Origin: CAYLMM01 sp964384825
Lineage (GTDB): Bacteria; Krumholzibacteriota; Krumholzibacteriia; LZORAL124-64-63
DNA length: 41,873 nt
Assembly (NCBI GenBank): GCA_964384825.1
Contig: CAYLMM010000018.1
Coordinates: 1-41,873 of the forward strand
Direction of reading: 5' to 3'
Program-made: the position numbers and the translations under genes
Shown here: positions 1 through 8,556 of the stretch, piece after piece
Layout: every line of letters begins with the position of its first letter
Position numbering within the stretch: the stretch's first letter is position 1
The notes under the pieces: model-generated
Databases searched by the model: none
The model's input: the letters and a program-made list of their open reading frames with translations, nothing else
What the model was told of the DNA's origin: nothing

Positions 1-55
1 AACCCCCAACCACCTCATTACAAGTGAGGAGCTCTACCAATTGAGCTACGCCAGC
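1..55 (-). tRNA. tRNA-Thr (anticodon TGT), 3' part cut by window edge
   Basis: Read on the minus strand, the sequence begins with a seven-base acceptor half GCTGGCG, then TA and a D arm with GCTC ... GAGC. The anticodon stem CCTCA/TGAGG closes the loop CTTGTAA, which carries TGT and so reads ACA threonine codons. The variable region and the first half of the T arm (GGGGGTT) follow, and then the window ends. The T-loop remainder, the 3' acceptor strand and any CCA lie outside. A good promoter lies about 110 bases upstream, so the tRNA probably heads a transcript leading out of the window. Confidence 0.9.
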
Positions 56-168
56 CCGTGCGCAAACGCACCGCCGGAACGCGGAACCATTCCCTTTCGT
101 CGCGCTCGAAGCGCGGCGATGGTGGACTCCGCTATCGTTCCGGCAACAGGAATCCAGACGGACCCGGC

Positions 169-198
169 AATATATACGGTCCCCTCCAAAAGTGTCAA
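169..198 (-). promoter_or_regulatory. Sigma70-type promoter for the tRNA-Thr transcript
   Basis: On the minus strand there is a perfect -35 box TTGACA (198-193). After 18 bases comes TATATT (174-169); an overlapping TATATA gives 16-base spacing. The element sits between the cysS stop codon and the tRNA and points toward the tRNA, which begins about 107 bases beyond the expected start site. This A/T-rich patch stands out in the GC-rich surroundings. Confidence 0.7.
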
Positions 199-213
199 GC
201 CAAAAAAGGACGC

Positions 214-1677
214 CTACTTGCCCGTCCCGGCCCCTTTCCGGACCACCGTCCCCCGGGGACCGTCCTCGACGGCGAAACCGCGGCCGGTGATTTCGTCACG
301 CAGGGCGTCCGCCCGGGCCCAATCGCGTTCCTTGCGGGCGGCGTCGCGCCGGGAGGCCAATTCCAGGACTTCCGCCGGGATCTCCCCGCCGGCGCTCTCG
401 GCCAGCCCCGCCAGGCCGCCGGGATGCAGCCCCAGCAGATCGATGCCCAGGGCGAAGAAATCGCGCGCCGTGCCCACCGGACCGGGATCCAGCACCCCCG
501 GGCCGGCTTCGGCGTAGTACTGGTTCAGATCCTTGACCAGGCCGAAGAGGGTCCCGATGGCTCCGGCGGAGTTGAAATCGTCGTCCATCGCGGCCATGAA
601 GCGGCGTTCGAGATCCTGGACCGCCTTGGCCAGGACCTCGCCCTGGGGCGAAACCAGGCCCTCGGGCACGGGATCGGGGGTTTCCTCGAGCCGCCGCACC
701 AGCTTGGCGGCCCCGCGCCGGAGCCGGTCGAAGGCGGCCTCGGCCTCCCGCAGGCGATCCTCGCTGTAATCGATCTGGCTGCGGAAATGGGCGTTCAGCA
801 GAAAGAAGCGGATCACCTCGGGCGGGAAGATCTCCAGCACGTCCTCCATCGCGAAGAAGTTGCCGTCGGATTTCGACATCTTCTTGTCGCCCAGGTAGAG
901 CAAGCCGTTGTGCAACCAGTAATTTACGAATTTGTGGCCGGTTCCGCAGCAGGACTGGGCCCGTTCGTTCTCGTGATGCGGGAAGAGCAGGTCGCGGCCG
1001 CCGCCGTGGAAATCGAAATGATCGCCCAGGTATTTCGTCGACATCACCGAGCACTCGATGTGCCAGCCCGGCCGGCCGGGGCCCCAGGGCGAATCCCAGG
1101 CCGGCTCGCCCTCCTTGGCCCTTTTCCAGAGGGCGAAATCGAGGGGATCGCGCTTGTTCTCGCCCACGTCGACGCGCACGCCGCTGCGCATGTCGTCGAC
1201 ATCGCGCCCCGAGAGCGCCCCGTAGTCGCCGAAGGAGCGGACGTTGAAATAGACGTCCCCCTGCTCGGCATAGGCGTTCCCCTTCTCGATCAGCCCCTCG
1301 ACGAAGGCGACGATCTCCGGGATGTGCTCGGTGGCCAGCGGGTAGATGTGCGCCGGCTGGATGTTCAGGGCCGCCGCATGCTCGTGATAGAGCGCGATGT
1401 TGCGGTCGGCGACGGTCCGGTAGTCGACGCCTTCCTGGTTCGCCCGCGCGATGATCTTGTCGTCGATGTCGGTGAAGTTCTGGACGTGGGTCACCTCGTA
1501 GCCGAGGTGCTCCAGGTAGCGCCGGACCATGTCGCAGGCGACGAAGGCGAACATATGTCCCACATGCGGCTTGTCCTGGACCGTCATCCCGCAGACGTAC
1601 ATCCCCACCTTCCCGGGGCGAACGGGTTCGAAGGGGCGCTTGGTCCGTGTCATGTGATCGTAGACGTGCAGAGACAT
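214..1677 (-). CDS. cysS: Cysteinyl-tRNA synthetase
   Basis: This class I aminoacyl-tRNA synthetase charges tRNA-Cys with cysteine in the cytoplasm. The 487-residue length is normal for the family. The zinc site is complete: Cys29 in MYVCGMTV, Cys209 in WHIECS, and His234 and Glu238 in FPHHENE. The HIGH signature appears as HVGH (38-41) and the KMSKS loop is intact (266-270, KMSKSDGN). The residues before HVGH read QDKP where most homologues have a YDxxH-like stretch, a mild oddity. It is the last gene of a minus-strand run that starts with polysaccharide genes, 23 bases after ddl. No clear terminator follows; the tRNA promoter is immediately downstream. Confidence 0.97.
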   Translation of the reverse strand: MSLHVYDHMTRTKRPFEPVRPGKVGMYVCGMTVQDKPHVGHMFAFVACDMVRRYLEHLGYEVTHVQNFTDIDDKIIARANQEGVDYRTVADRNIALYHEHAAALNIQPAHIYPLATEHIPEIVAFVEGLIEKGNAYAEQGDVYFNVRSFGDYGALSGRDVDDMRSGVRVDVGENKRDPLDFALWKRAKEGEPAWDSPWGPGRPGWHIECSVMSTKYLGDHFDFHGGGRDLLFPHHENERAQSCCGTGHKFVNYWLHNGLLYLGDKKMSKSDGNFFAMEDVLEIFPPEVIRFFLLNAHFRSQIDYSEDRLREAEAAFDRLRRGAAKLVRRLEETPDPVPEGLVSPQGEVLAKAVQDLERRFMAAMDDDFNSAGAIGTLFGLVKDLNQYYAEAGPGVLDPGPVGTARDFFALGIDLLGLHPGGLAGLAESAGGEIPAEVLELASRRDAARKERDWARADALRDEITGRGFAVEDGPRGTVVRKGAGTGK

Positions 1678-1700
1678 GTCGTTCTCCTCGTTGTTCGGAA

Positions 1701-2714
1701 TCAGGCTCCGTCTTCTTTCCCGCCGGCGATTCCGCGGGGGGCCAGGGCGTCCAGGCAGACGTCCTCGAGCATCTCGGCGAACCCGATCCCGACTGCGGCC
1801 GCCGCCTTGGGGACGAGGCTGGTCGCGGTCATGCCGGGAATGGTGTTGATCTCCAGGCAGGAATAGGTATCTCCATCCAGGCGAAAGTCAACCCTGGCCA
1901 GGCCCCGGCAGCCGAGCAGGTCGTAGAGGCGCAGGGCGTCGTCGCTGATCCGCTCGTAGACCGGGGAGTGCACCGGCGCGGGCACCAGGTACTCGCTGGC
2001 CCCCTCGGTGTACTTGTTCCCGTAATCGTAGAAGCCCGAGCGGGGCCGGATCTCCAGCAGGGGCAGGCGCCGGCCCAGGAAGATCGCAGCGGTCAGTTCG
2101 CGCCCCGGTACATAGCGTTCGATCAGCACGTCGCGGCCCCCCTCGGCGGCGGCGGCGTAGGCGGCGTCGAAATCCACGGCCGACTTCACGATGGCGACCC
2201 CGACGCTCGACCCGTCGGCGTCGGGCTTGATCACCAGCGGGAATCCGAGCTCGGCGGCCGCCCGGCGCCGCACGTGGTCCAGCGAGAGCGGAGCCTCGGC
2301 ATCGCCTTCGGCCGGGCCGTCGGGCATGCCGGCGAGGCGGCCGCGGGCCTGGACCAGCAGCCAGTCGGGAGTCGGGATGCCGGCCCCGCGCATCAGGCGC
2401 TTGGCCGTGGACTTGCGCATGGCCACCGCTCCGGCCAGCGGCCCGGAGAGAGCGTAGGGCAGGCCTCGCATCTCCAGGACCGCCTGCAGACGACCGTCCT
2501 CTCCCGCGCCGCCGTGCAGGGCGGGGAAGATCAGATCCGCGCCCTCGAGCTGCGGCGAGGTCACCGCCTCGGCGAAGGTCTCCAGGACCACCTGCCGCAC
2601 TTCGTGGCCGCGGCCGGCCAGGGCCTCGGCGACGGCCCGGCCCGAAGCCAGGGAAATCTCACGTTCGGGGGAATCCCCCCCCATCAGAACGACGATGCGC
2701 ACACCAGCCTCCAT
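1701..2714 (-). CDS. ddl: D-alanine--D-alanine ligase
   Basis: This ATP-grasp enzyme joins two D-alanines for the peptidoglycan stem peptide in the cytoplasm. The 337-residue protein has the N-terminal GGDSPEREISLASG loop (13-26). It also has the HGGAGEDGRLQAVLE stretch that shapes the first D-Ala site, the KPDADGSSVGV ATP-binding segment, and the EINTIPGMTATSL motif with metal and substrate ligands near the C-terminus. Length and motif order are those of a normal Ddl. It lies 40 bases downstream of ispF and 23 bases upstream of cysS on the same strand, so the three are probably co-transcribed. The start ATG at 2714 precedes the conserved beta strand closely, which supports it. Confidence 0.96.
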   Translation of the reverse strand: MEAGVRIVVLMGGDSPEREISLASGRAVAEALAGRGHEVRQVVLETFAEAVTSPQLEGADLIFPALHGGAGEDGRLQAVLEMRGLPYALSGPLAGAVAMRKSTAKRLMRGAGIPTPDWLLVQARGRLAGMPDGPAEGDAEAPLSLDHVRRRAAAELGFPLVIKPDADGSSVGVAIVKSAVDFDAAYAAAAEGGRDVLIERYVPGRELTAAIFLGRRLPLLEIRPRSGFYDYGNKYTEGASEYLVPAPVHSPVYERISDDALRLYDLLGCRGLARVDFRLDGDTYSCLEINTIPGMTATSLVPKAAAAVGIGFAEMLEDVCLDALAPRGIAGGKEDGA

Positions 2715-2754
2715 GGTTCCTGCGACGCCGGCGAAACCTTCGCCCGCCGGCGGT

Positions 2755-3240
2755 TCAATCCTCGATCGGGAGCAGAAGGGCCGCCGCCTGGGCGGTCACG
2801 CACTCGCCGCGGCCTTCGGGACCCAGCCCCTCGCCGCGGGTTCCCTTGACCGAAACGGTTCCGGGATCGATGTCCAGGACCGCGGCCATCGCCCGTCTCA
2901 TTTCCTCGATCCGCGGGGCGAGGCGGGGACGTTCGGTCACGACCGTGACGTCGATGTTGCCGACCCGCCAGCCGGCAGCCGTCACCGCCGCCGCGGCGCG
3001 GGCCAGCAGATCGCGGCTGTCGGCTCCGGCGAAGGCCGGATCGGTGTCGGGGAAATGCGAGCCGATGTCACCGAGAGCTGCCGCTCCGAGCAATGCGTCG
3101 ACCACCGCGTGGATGACCGCGTCGCCGTCGGAATGCCCCAGCGGCCCCACCGGGCAGTCGGAAAAGAGCACGCCGCCGAGCACGCAGGGGCGTCCGGCGA
3201 CCAGCCGATGGCGGTCCCAGCCGATTCCGATCCTCACCAT
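2755..3240 (-). CDS. ispF: 2-C-methyl-D-erythritol 2,4-cyclodiphosphate synthase
   Basis: This enzyme of the MEP (non-mevalonate) isoprenoid pathway cyclises CDP-methylerythritol 2-phosphate to the cyclodiphosphate with release of CMP. The 161-residue size is typical. The metal ligands are Asp9 and His11 in GIGWDRHRL and His44 in HSDGDAVIHA. The FPDTDPAF loop and the C-terminal VKGTRGEGLGPEGRGE stretch also match the family, although the usual TEKLG is GEGLG here. It starts six bases after the stop of the VanZ-like gene, so isoprenoid synthesis is translated from the end of a polysaccharide operon. Its pathway partner ispD lies about 32 kb away in this window. Confidence 0.96.
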   Translation of the reverse strand: MVRIGIGWDRHRLVAGRPCVLGGVLFSDCPVGPLGHSDGDAVIHAVVDALLGAAALGDIGSHFPDTDPAFAGADSRDLLARAAAAVTAAGWRVGNIDVTVVTERPRLAPRIEEMRRAMAAVLDIDPGTVSVKGTRGEGLGPEGRGECVTAQAAALLLPIED

Positions 3241-3246
3241 CTCTCC

Positions 3247-4182
3247 TCACTTCAGACGGACGTCGTCGATCTGGACGGTCGTAGGCCCTTCCATGCGGGC
3301 AAGATATAGCACCAGGGAGTCGATGTCGTCCAATCGGAATGTCCGGCCCTCGACACCGGCGGCGGCCGACGCGAGATCCAGCTCGCAGTCCGTCCAGCGC
3401 CGGCCGACCCGCCAGACGCGCCCGCAGTGGAGCCCGTCGGCGCGGCTGCCGAAATCGTCGAGGCGTGCGCCGAGAACCGCCCCGGCGGCGCCGACCGAGC
3501 GGGCCGAGAAGACCAGGGTCCGGTATCGGCTCCAATCGCGGGGCAGGCCGCGGATCACGCCGCCGGGATAGTAGTCCCCCGGCCGGCCGGCGATCTCCAT
3601 CACGCCGCCCCGGTCCGGGACTTCGACGAACTCCAGGCCGCCGTCGCCGCGGACGTTCTGCGACCAGGCATCACGTTCCCAGCGGTTCTCGAAATCGGCC
3701 ACCAGGGGGAAGCGCGCCCGGACGCGGGCCTCGCCGTAGGCCTGGGCGGGCAACCGGCGCAGGTTCCAGGGCACCAGGGACGCCAGGACCACAAGGGCGA
3801 TCAGCCAGAAGCGCGACCCGCCGGCCCGCCAGCGGATCCAGCCCACGGCCGCGGCGGCTCCGGCGAGATCGAAACCCGCGTCCTGCAGCCGCGCGGAGCG
3901 GCCGACGAAACCCTGCAGGAACTCGCAGCCGGCGATCAGAAGGAACGCGACGGCCGCGGCCGCGAAGGGCCGCCCGGCGAGCCGTCCGCGCCGGTGGAGC
4001 CAGAGGGTCAGCAGCAGCGGCAGCAGGAAATGGGCCGTCTCGCCCATCTTCCGCAGAATGCGCATCCGAGCCAGTTCACCCGGAATCGGGACGATGAAGG
4101 GGACCACCAGGATCACCGCCGCCGCCGCGATCCACGCCGCGGCGGGAATCCGGAGCCGGGCGGCGGCTTCGCGCTCAGACAT
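3247..4182 (-). CDS. VanZ-like membrane protein with C-terminal beta-sandwich domain
   Basis: The 311-residue product begins at ATG 4182, which overlaps the stop of the upstream PaaK-like gene by eight bases. The first ~145 residues carry membrane segments near 14-32, 50-62, 72-90, 104-116 and 125-137. They match the VanZ-like pattern, with His51 and an EFLQGFVGR (87-95) ... LQDAGFDLAG block. The remaining ~160 residues are soluble and predicted to be extracytoplasmic. Motifs such as VADFEN, GLPRDWSRYRTLVFSARS and VQIDDVRLK resemble galactose-binding-like or carbohydrate-binding domains. VanZ-like proteins recur in exopolysaccharide loci, but their chemistry is poorly known. The fusion suggests a membrane component that touches polymer outside the cell; that is inference. 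Confidence 0.75.
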   Translation of the reverse strand: MSEREAAARLRIPAAAWIAAAAVILVVPFIVPIPGELARMRILRKMGETAHFLLPLLLTLWLHRRGRLAGRPFAAAAVAFLLIAGCEFLQGFVGRSARLQDAGFDLAGAAAAVGWIRWRAGGSRFWLIALVVLASLVPWNLRRLPAQAYGEARVRARFPLVADFENRWERDAWSQNVRGDGGLEFVEVPDRGGVMEIAGRPGDYYPGGVIRGLPRDWSRYRTLVFSARSVGAAGAVLGARLDDFGSRADGLHCGRVWRVGRRWTDCELDLASAAAGVEGRTFRLDDIDSLVLYLARMEGPTTVQIDDVRLK

Positions 4183-5539
4183 CGGAGTCCCCGCCGGCGA
4201 TGCGGCAGATCGAGAACCGGTACTTGCCGGAAGGCTCGCGGGCGATGGCGTCGACCGGATGCAGCCGGACATCCACCCCCGCACCCAGGGCGTCGCGCAG
4301 GGCGGCGACCAGGTCCCGCTCCGTGTCCCCGGCGTAGCCTTCGCCCTCGACCAGATTGACATCCACGACATCGCGCCGGGTCTGGACTATCTGCATCTGC
4401 TCGAGGCCGGGCAGCCGCGTCAGCGTGTTCTCGATCAGGGAGATGCCCGCGACCCGCGACCCGTCCTCGGCCACCAGGAAATCCGCCACCCGCCCGGTGA
4501 CCGCCGCCAGCAGCGCGGTCGGACGGCCGCAGGGGCAGGGCTCGGCGGCCAGGACGCCGCGATCGCCCACCTCGTACCTCAGCATGGGCATGCCGAAATT
4601 GGTCAGGTCGGTCACCACGATCCGGCCGTCCTCGCCCGGTGCGCAGGGCGAGCCGTCGTCGCGGAGGACCTCGACCCAGACATGCTCCTCGTTCAGATGG
4701 AGCCCCGCGTGGCGCTCGCATTCGCAGGCGATCAGGCTGACTTCCTCGCAGCCGTAGCGGTTGGTCGCCGGCACGTCGAAGACCTCTTCGATGACCTTCC
4801 GCTCGTGATCGAGCAGCATCATGCTGGTGGCCACCACGCCCTCGGGGCGCAGCCGGATCCCTCGCTCGCGGAGCATCGTCGCCAGCAGGTAGATGGAATG
4901 GGCGTGGCCGTAGAGCAGGGTCGGCCGCAGGCTGCGCCAACGATCGGCGAATTCCTCCACCGCCGGACCGTCGAGCTTCATGGTGTCGAGCTGGATCGAT
5001 CGGTCCTTCAGCAGACGCCGCAGCCTCCCCTTCCAGGTGGACGGCGCGTGCGGATTTCCCCACACCGCGGCGACCGGTCCGCCGAGGCGCCAGCCGCTCC
5101 AGGTGTCGGCCAGCAGCGCGGCTCCGGCGCGCCTCTGGACGCCGCGCCGGTCGCAGTAGACCAGCAGGGCCGTGCCGGTGGAACCGCCGGTGCGGGCGGC
5201 CACCAGTTCGCCTCCGCCGTGGCCCGGCGCGATCAGGTCGTCCAGATGTTCGCGGACATCGGCCTTGGTCAGCAGGGGCAGCGATGCCAGATCGGCGATG
5301 CCGCGCACCTGCGCCGGATCGATGCCGGCCTTAGCGAAGCGGGCCCGCCAGAACGGGGAGCGCGCGGCGGCGTGGGCGGCGACGATCCGCAGCCGCGCGC
5401 TGCGTCGGGTTTCGAGTTCGGCCCGGGGTCCGAACTGCCGCCGGCGCAGCTTCCGGTAGACGCGCAGGCGTTCCGATCCCTCGTAGAGATCCCACAGGGG
5501 TTCGAAGACCTTCGCGACCAGAACGTCCGGAATGCGCAC
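4175..5539 (-). CDS. PaaK/CapK-like adenylate-forming enzyme (copy 1)
   Basis: This 454-residue member of the phenylacetate-CoA ligase/CapK branch of AMP-forming enzymes probably activates a carboxylic acid as acyl-adenylate. The phosphate-binding motif is RTGGSTG (116-122). It is followed by RYGCEEVS (261-268), TDLTNFGMPMLRYEVGDRG (to 328), a CPCGR segment with paired cysteines (335, 337), and a C-terminal GKYRF. The chosen start is GTG 5539 because AAAGGGGA lies just upstream and the family homology begins there; reading further upstream only runs through another gene out of frame. It starts 17 bases after the GT2 gene. In polysaccharide loci such genes are called CapK, and their acid substrate is usually unknown. 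A homologous copy lies at 16812-18197. Confidence 0.85.
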   Translation of the reverse strand: MRIPDVLVAKVFEPLWDLYEGSERLRVYRKLRRRQFGPRAELETRRSARLRIVAAHAAARSPFWRARFAKAGIDPAQVRGIADLASLPLLTKADVREHLDDLIAPGHGGGELVAARTGGSTGTALLVYCDRRGVQRRAGAALLADTWSGWRLGGPVAAVWGNPHAPSTWKGRLRRLLKDRSIQLDTMKLDGPAVEEFADRWRSLRPTLLYGHAHSIYLLATMLRERGIRLRPEGVVATSMMLLDHERKVIEEVFDVPATNRYGCEEVSLIACECERHAGLHLNEEHVWVEVLRDDGSPCAPGEDGRIVVTDLTNFGMPMLRYEVGDRGVLAAEPCPCGRPTALLAAVTGRVADFLVAEDGSRVAGISLIENTLTRLPGLEQMQIVQTRRDVVDVNLVEGEGYAGDTERDLVAALRDALGAGVDVRLHPVDAIAREPSGKYRFSICRIAGGDSDV

Positions 5540-5556
5540 GGGGTCCCCTTTCGGGT

Positions 5557-6708
5557 TCAGGTCCTGGGCTGCCACACCACGAGACGGTCTCCCCGCAGGA
5601 AGCGCAGGAAGGCCACGCCCGCGGCCGCGTTCACCAGACAGAGATAGTACGGCAGGCCCAGAGGCGAAGGCATTCCGCGGCGGCGCGCGAGATGACCGGC
5701 CCAAGCCAGCAGGTAGAACAGCCCCTGGCACGCGAGCAGGATGGTCCAGAAGCCCCCCTCGGAAAGCAGGGCCAGGTTCGCGATCAGCAGCGGCGCCTGG
5801 ATGACCGGAGCCAGGTAGCGCAGCCACTTGTGCGAGAAGAGCTGCATGCTGAAGACGCCGTGGCGGAAGGGATTCAGAAGGCCGGCCATGTCCTTCAGGC
5901 CGTGCCAGGCGCGCAGCGACACCCGCACCCGCATGCGGAATTCGTCGCCGGCGACGGCCAGGGCGTCCTCGTAGAGCAGCGCCTTCGGCGCGAAGACGAC
6001 CCGGCGGCCCGCGCCGGCCACCTGGAGCGGGAGGACCAGATCCGGCAGCTGGTCGGGGCGCATCGGGCGGTAGAGCCCGGCCCTGACCGCGTCGATCCCT
6101 CCGTCCACGCCGACGATCGAACCGACGCCGGTCTCCAGGCGCCGCAGCAGGTTCTCGTACCGCATGTAGGCCGAGCAGCCCTCGCCGGTCAGCGATCCGT
6201 CGGCCGCGCGGTAGACCATCCGGCCGGTCGCGTAGCCCACCTCCGGATCGGCGAAGACCGCCACGAGCTCGCGCAGGGCGTCCGGGGCGTAGAGGGAATT
6301 GGCGTCGCTGAACACGAGGATCTCGCCGCGGGCCTCGCCGACGGCCATGTTCAGGGCCGCGGTCTTGCCGGCGCGGGGATCCTGGCGCAGCAGGCGGACC
6401 CGCCCCGGCTCGGCGTCGGCCAGGGCGGCCACGGCCTCGTCGGTGCCGTCGTCCGATCCGTCGGAGACGACCAGGACCTCCAGCCGGTCGGCGGGATAGT
6501 CCAGCGCCAGCTTGTTGCGGACCGTCGCGTCGATATGCCGGATCTCGTTGCGGGCCGAGATCAGGATCGAGACGGAGGGCTCGCCCGGCGCGGAGGCTAC
6601 CGGCCGCCGCCGCGCCGCCGCCAGCAGGGCGCAGAGCAGCGGATAGCCGAAGTAGACATAGGCCAGCGCGGCCAACGCTGCGACCGTGATGATCTTCGCC
6701 GCGGTCAT
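5557..6708 (-). CDS. Membrane-associated family 2 glycosyltransferase
   Basis: The 383-residue protein has an N-terminal membrane segment (about 5-32), a GT-A domain and three or so C-terminal membrane segments (about 288-370). GT2 hallmarks are SVSILISARNE, VSDGSDDGTDE, the FSDANSLY metal-binding segment, GVDGGIDAVR, and an EDA acid followed by RVRVSLRAWHG, which resembles the processive-enzyme (Q/R)xxRW region. Enzymes of this layout move a sugar from a nucleotide donor at the inner face of the membrane. They are either polymer synthases or add to a lipid-linked acceptor; the two cannot be told apart here. It lies between the acetyltransferase (24-base gap) and the PaaK-like gene (17-base gap) in one operon. 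Confidence 0.9.
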   Translation of the reverse strand: MTAAKIITVAALAALAYVYFGYPLLCALLAAARRRPVASAPGEPSVSILISARNEIRHIDATVRNKLALDYPADRLEVLVVSDGSDDGTDEAVAALADAEPGRVRLLRQDPRAGKTAALNMAVGEARGEILVFSDANSLYAPDALRELVAVFADPEVGYATGRMVYRAADGSLTGEGCSAYMRYENLLRRLETGVGSIVGVDGGIDAVRAGLYRPMRPDQLPDLVLPLQVAGAGRRVVFAPKALLYEDALAVAGDEFRMRVRVSLRAWHGLKDMAGLLNPFRHGVFSMQLFSHKWLRYLAPVIQAPLLIANLALLSEGGFWTILLACQGLFYLLAWAGHLARRRGMPSPLGLPYYLCLVNAAAGVAFLRFLRGDRLVVWQPRT

Positions 6709-6732
6709 CCTCCACCCTTCCCGCCGACCGAA

Positions 6733-7290
6733 TCAGGCGATGTAGTCGCCGCTGCCCTCGTGACTGATGACGCGCGCCGGCACCCCGGCCACCACCGCGT
6801 TCGGATCGGTGTCGCTATTGACCACCGCGTTGGCTCCGACCACCGTGCCGTCGCCCAGCCGGATCGGCCCGAAGATCTTCGCCCCGGGCGCGATGTAGAC
6901 GCGGTCGCCGATCGTCGGCACCCCCCAGCGCCCCTCGCGCCGCCCCAGACCGATGGTCACCTCGTGGGAGATGTTGCAGTTCCGCCCGATGACCGCCTGC
7001 GGATGCAGGAAGATCTGCCCCCAGTGACCCAGGTACAGCCCGGGGCCGATCGTGGTGTCGGGCTTGATGTTGATGCCGGTGGCCATCTGCACCCATTTCC
7101 ACCAGATGTGATAGAAGAACATCACGAGCTGGTGCAGCCCGGGCGGCAGGCGATGGCGCTGGAGATGGTTTCCGGCCCGGTAGCAGACCAGGGCCCACAC
7201 CCCCTGCTCGAAAAGCAGCAGCCGCGGCAGCGAGGCCGTATGGCCGTGGCTGCGCAGGCGGACGAAATCGGCTTTCAGGTTCTCGAGCAT
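6733..7290 (-). CDS. Serine O-acetyltransferase-like hexapeptide enzyme
   Basis: The 185-residue protein has a helical N-terminus and a left-handed beta-helix C-terminal half. Hexapeptide-type turns include IKPDTTIGPGLYLGHWG, VIGRNCNISHEVTIG and TIGDRVYIAPGAKIFGPIRLGDGTVVGANAVV. The overall form is like CysE or the sugar acetyltransferases that branch from it. The HWGQIFLHPQ and ISHEVTIG stretches hold likely catalytic histidines. The location inside a polysaccharide operon, one base after the GT4 stop, favours acetyl transfer to a glycan or sugar precursor over cysteine synthesis. A role in cysteine synthesis cannot be excluded, because no other cysE is visible in this window. Confidence 0.82.
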   Translation of the reverse strand: MLENLKADFVRLRSHGHTASLPRLLLFEQGVWALVCYRAGNHLQRHRLPPGLHQLVMFFYHIWWKWVQMATGINIKPDTTIGPGLYLGHWGQIFLHPQAVIGRNCNISHEVTIGLGRREGRWGVPTIGDRVYIAPGAKIFGPIRLGDGTVVGANAVVNSDTDPNAVVAGVPARVISHEGSGDYIA

Positions 7291-7291
7291 C

Positions 7292-8404
7292 TCAGTGCCT
7301 CCCTGCCGGAGCCGCGGCTTCCGCCAGGGCCGTCCGGTAGTATTCCTGGTGCGCGGCGACGCAGCGGTCCCAGCCGAAACCGTCGGTCGCCGCGGCGCGC
7401 GCGCGCCGGGCCATGGCCGATCGCGCCGCCGGGTCGTCGAGCAGCCTTCCGATCGCCGCGGCGAGCGCGCCGCCGTCGCCGGGGGGAACCAGCAGACCCG
7501 TCTCGCCGTCGCGCACGGCCTCGGTGGTGCCGCCGACCGCGGTCGCCGCCACCGCGCATCCGGCCAGCATGTATTCGAGCACGGCGTTGGCGAATCCCTC
7601 GGAATCGGAGCAGTTCACCCCGACGGCGAACGAGGCCAGCAAGGGCCCGACGTCGACGACGGCGCCGTGGAACCGCACCCTGCCGGCCAGGCCCTCCCGC
7701 GCGACCCTTCGCTCCAGCCCCGGACGCAGGCGCCCCTCTCCCACCAGATGCCAGGTCGCCTCCGGATGATCGGCGGCCAGCCGCACGGCCGCATCGAGAA
7801 AGATGTCGGGCCGCTTCACTTCGCGGTTCAGGTTGCCGACCAGGACCACCGCCGGCTCCGCATCGCCGGCGTGATCGATGAAGGGCACGGCCGCGGGGTC
7901 GATGCCGTTGGGGATCACCCGGAACCGCGGCAGGGCCAGTCCGTCCCTGCCGGCGAAATGGTCGCGGATCGCTCCGGAGTTCGCCAGGAATCCGGTGGCC
8001 AGCGGATGGATGCGGCGCATCAGGAATTCCCAGGCCGGCGTCCGCCAGAAACCGAGATCCCGCAGCGAGATGATGCGCACCGGGACGCCGGCCCGGCGGG
8101 CGGCCAGCATCCCCACCACCGCGGAGTCCTGGAAGAAGGTCTGGACCACGGCGATGTCGTTGCGCTTCAGGTGATCCGCCAGACGGCCGATTCCCCTGAT
8201 GCCTCCCGGCCGCAGCAGGGAGCCGAGACCCAGGTCCGTCGTTTCCGCATCGACCGAGTCGATCAGATCCCCCCCCCCGCGCAGCGTGCAGAGATGGGGA
8301 CGGAAACGGCTCCGGTCCAGGCGCCGGATCAGGCCGGCCAGCTGGAGCTCGGTGCCGCCGCGGTCCAGACGGTCGATGCAGTAGAGGATCCCGATCGGGT
8401 CCAC
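7292..8404 (-). CDS. Family 4 glycosyltransferase
   Basis: This is a GT-B fold glycosyltransferase. The N-terminal domain opens with ILYCIDRLDRGGTELQLAGL, typical of GT4. The C-terminal donor domain carries PNGID, VGNLNREVKRPD, GEGRLRPGLE, a SEGFANAVLE (EX7E-like) motif and GGTTEAVRDGETGLLVPPGD. I place the start at GTG 8404, giving 370 residues, because GGGAGAG lies just upstream and conserved sequence begins within five residues. An ATG at 8494 would add 30 residues with no family character. It is the first gene of a tight minus-strand operon. The region 8405-8556 separates it from the divergent GT2 gene and should hold both promoters, although no convincing boxes are visible. Confidence 0.9.
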   Translation of the reverse strand: MDPIGILYCIDRLDRGGTELQLAGLIRRLDRSRFRPHLCTLRGGGDLIDSVDAETTDLGLGSLLRPGGIRGIGRLADHLKRNDIAVVQTFFQDSAVVGMLAARRAGVPVRIISLRDLGFWRTPAWEFLMRRIHPLATGFLANSGAIRDHFAGRDGLALPRFRVIPNGIDPAAVPFIDHAGDAEPAVVLVGNLNREVKRPDIFLDAAVRLAADHPEATWHLVGEGRLRPGLERRVAREGLAGRVRFHGAVVDVGPLLASFAVGVNCSDSEGFANAVLEYMLAGCAVAATAVGGTTEAVRDGETGLLVPPGDGGALAAAIGRLLDDPAARSAMARRARAAATDGFGWDRCVAAHQEYYRTALAEAAAPAGRH

Positions 8405-8556
8405 GGTCTCTCCCGGATGGACGGAGGGGCGCGGGACGCGGAAACGATCGCGCCCGGTTTCACGGTCGACAAATACCGCGGGCAAGGTTACCACTTAGAA
8501 GCCGAAGGCGGCAAACGGACAATGCCGACGAGATTCACGCGGAACGGGACGGAGAC

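Noticed and set aside
5540..6715. N-terminal extension of the first PaaK-like protein by about 390 residues
   Set aside because: The added part is an out-of-frame reading of the GT2 gene with Arg/Gly/Pro-rich sequence. Family homology and a ribosome-binding site begin at 5539. The same applies to extensions of the second PaaK-like protein (18198-19463), aroC (27418-28902) and the methyltransferase (35638-36177).
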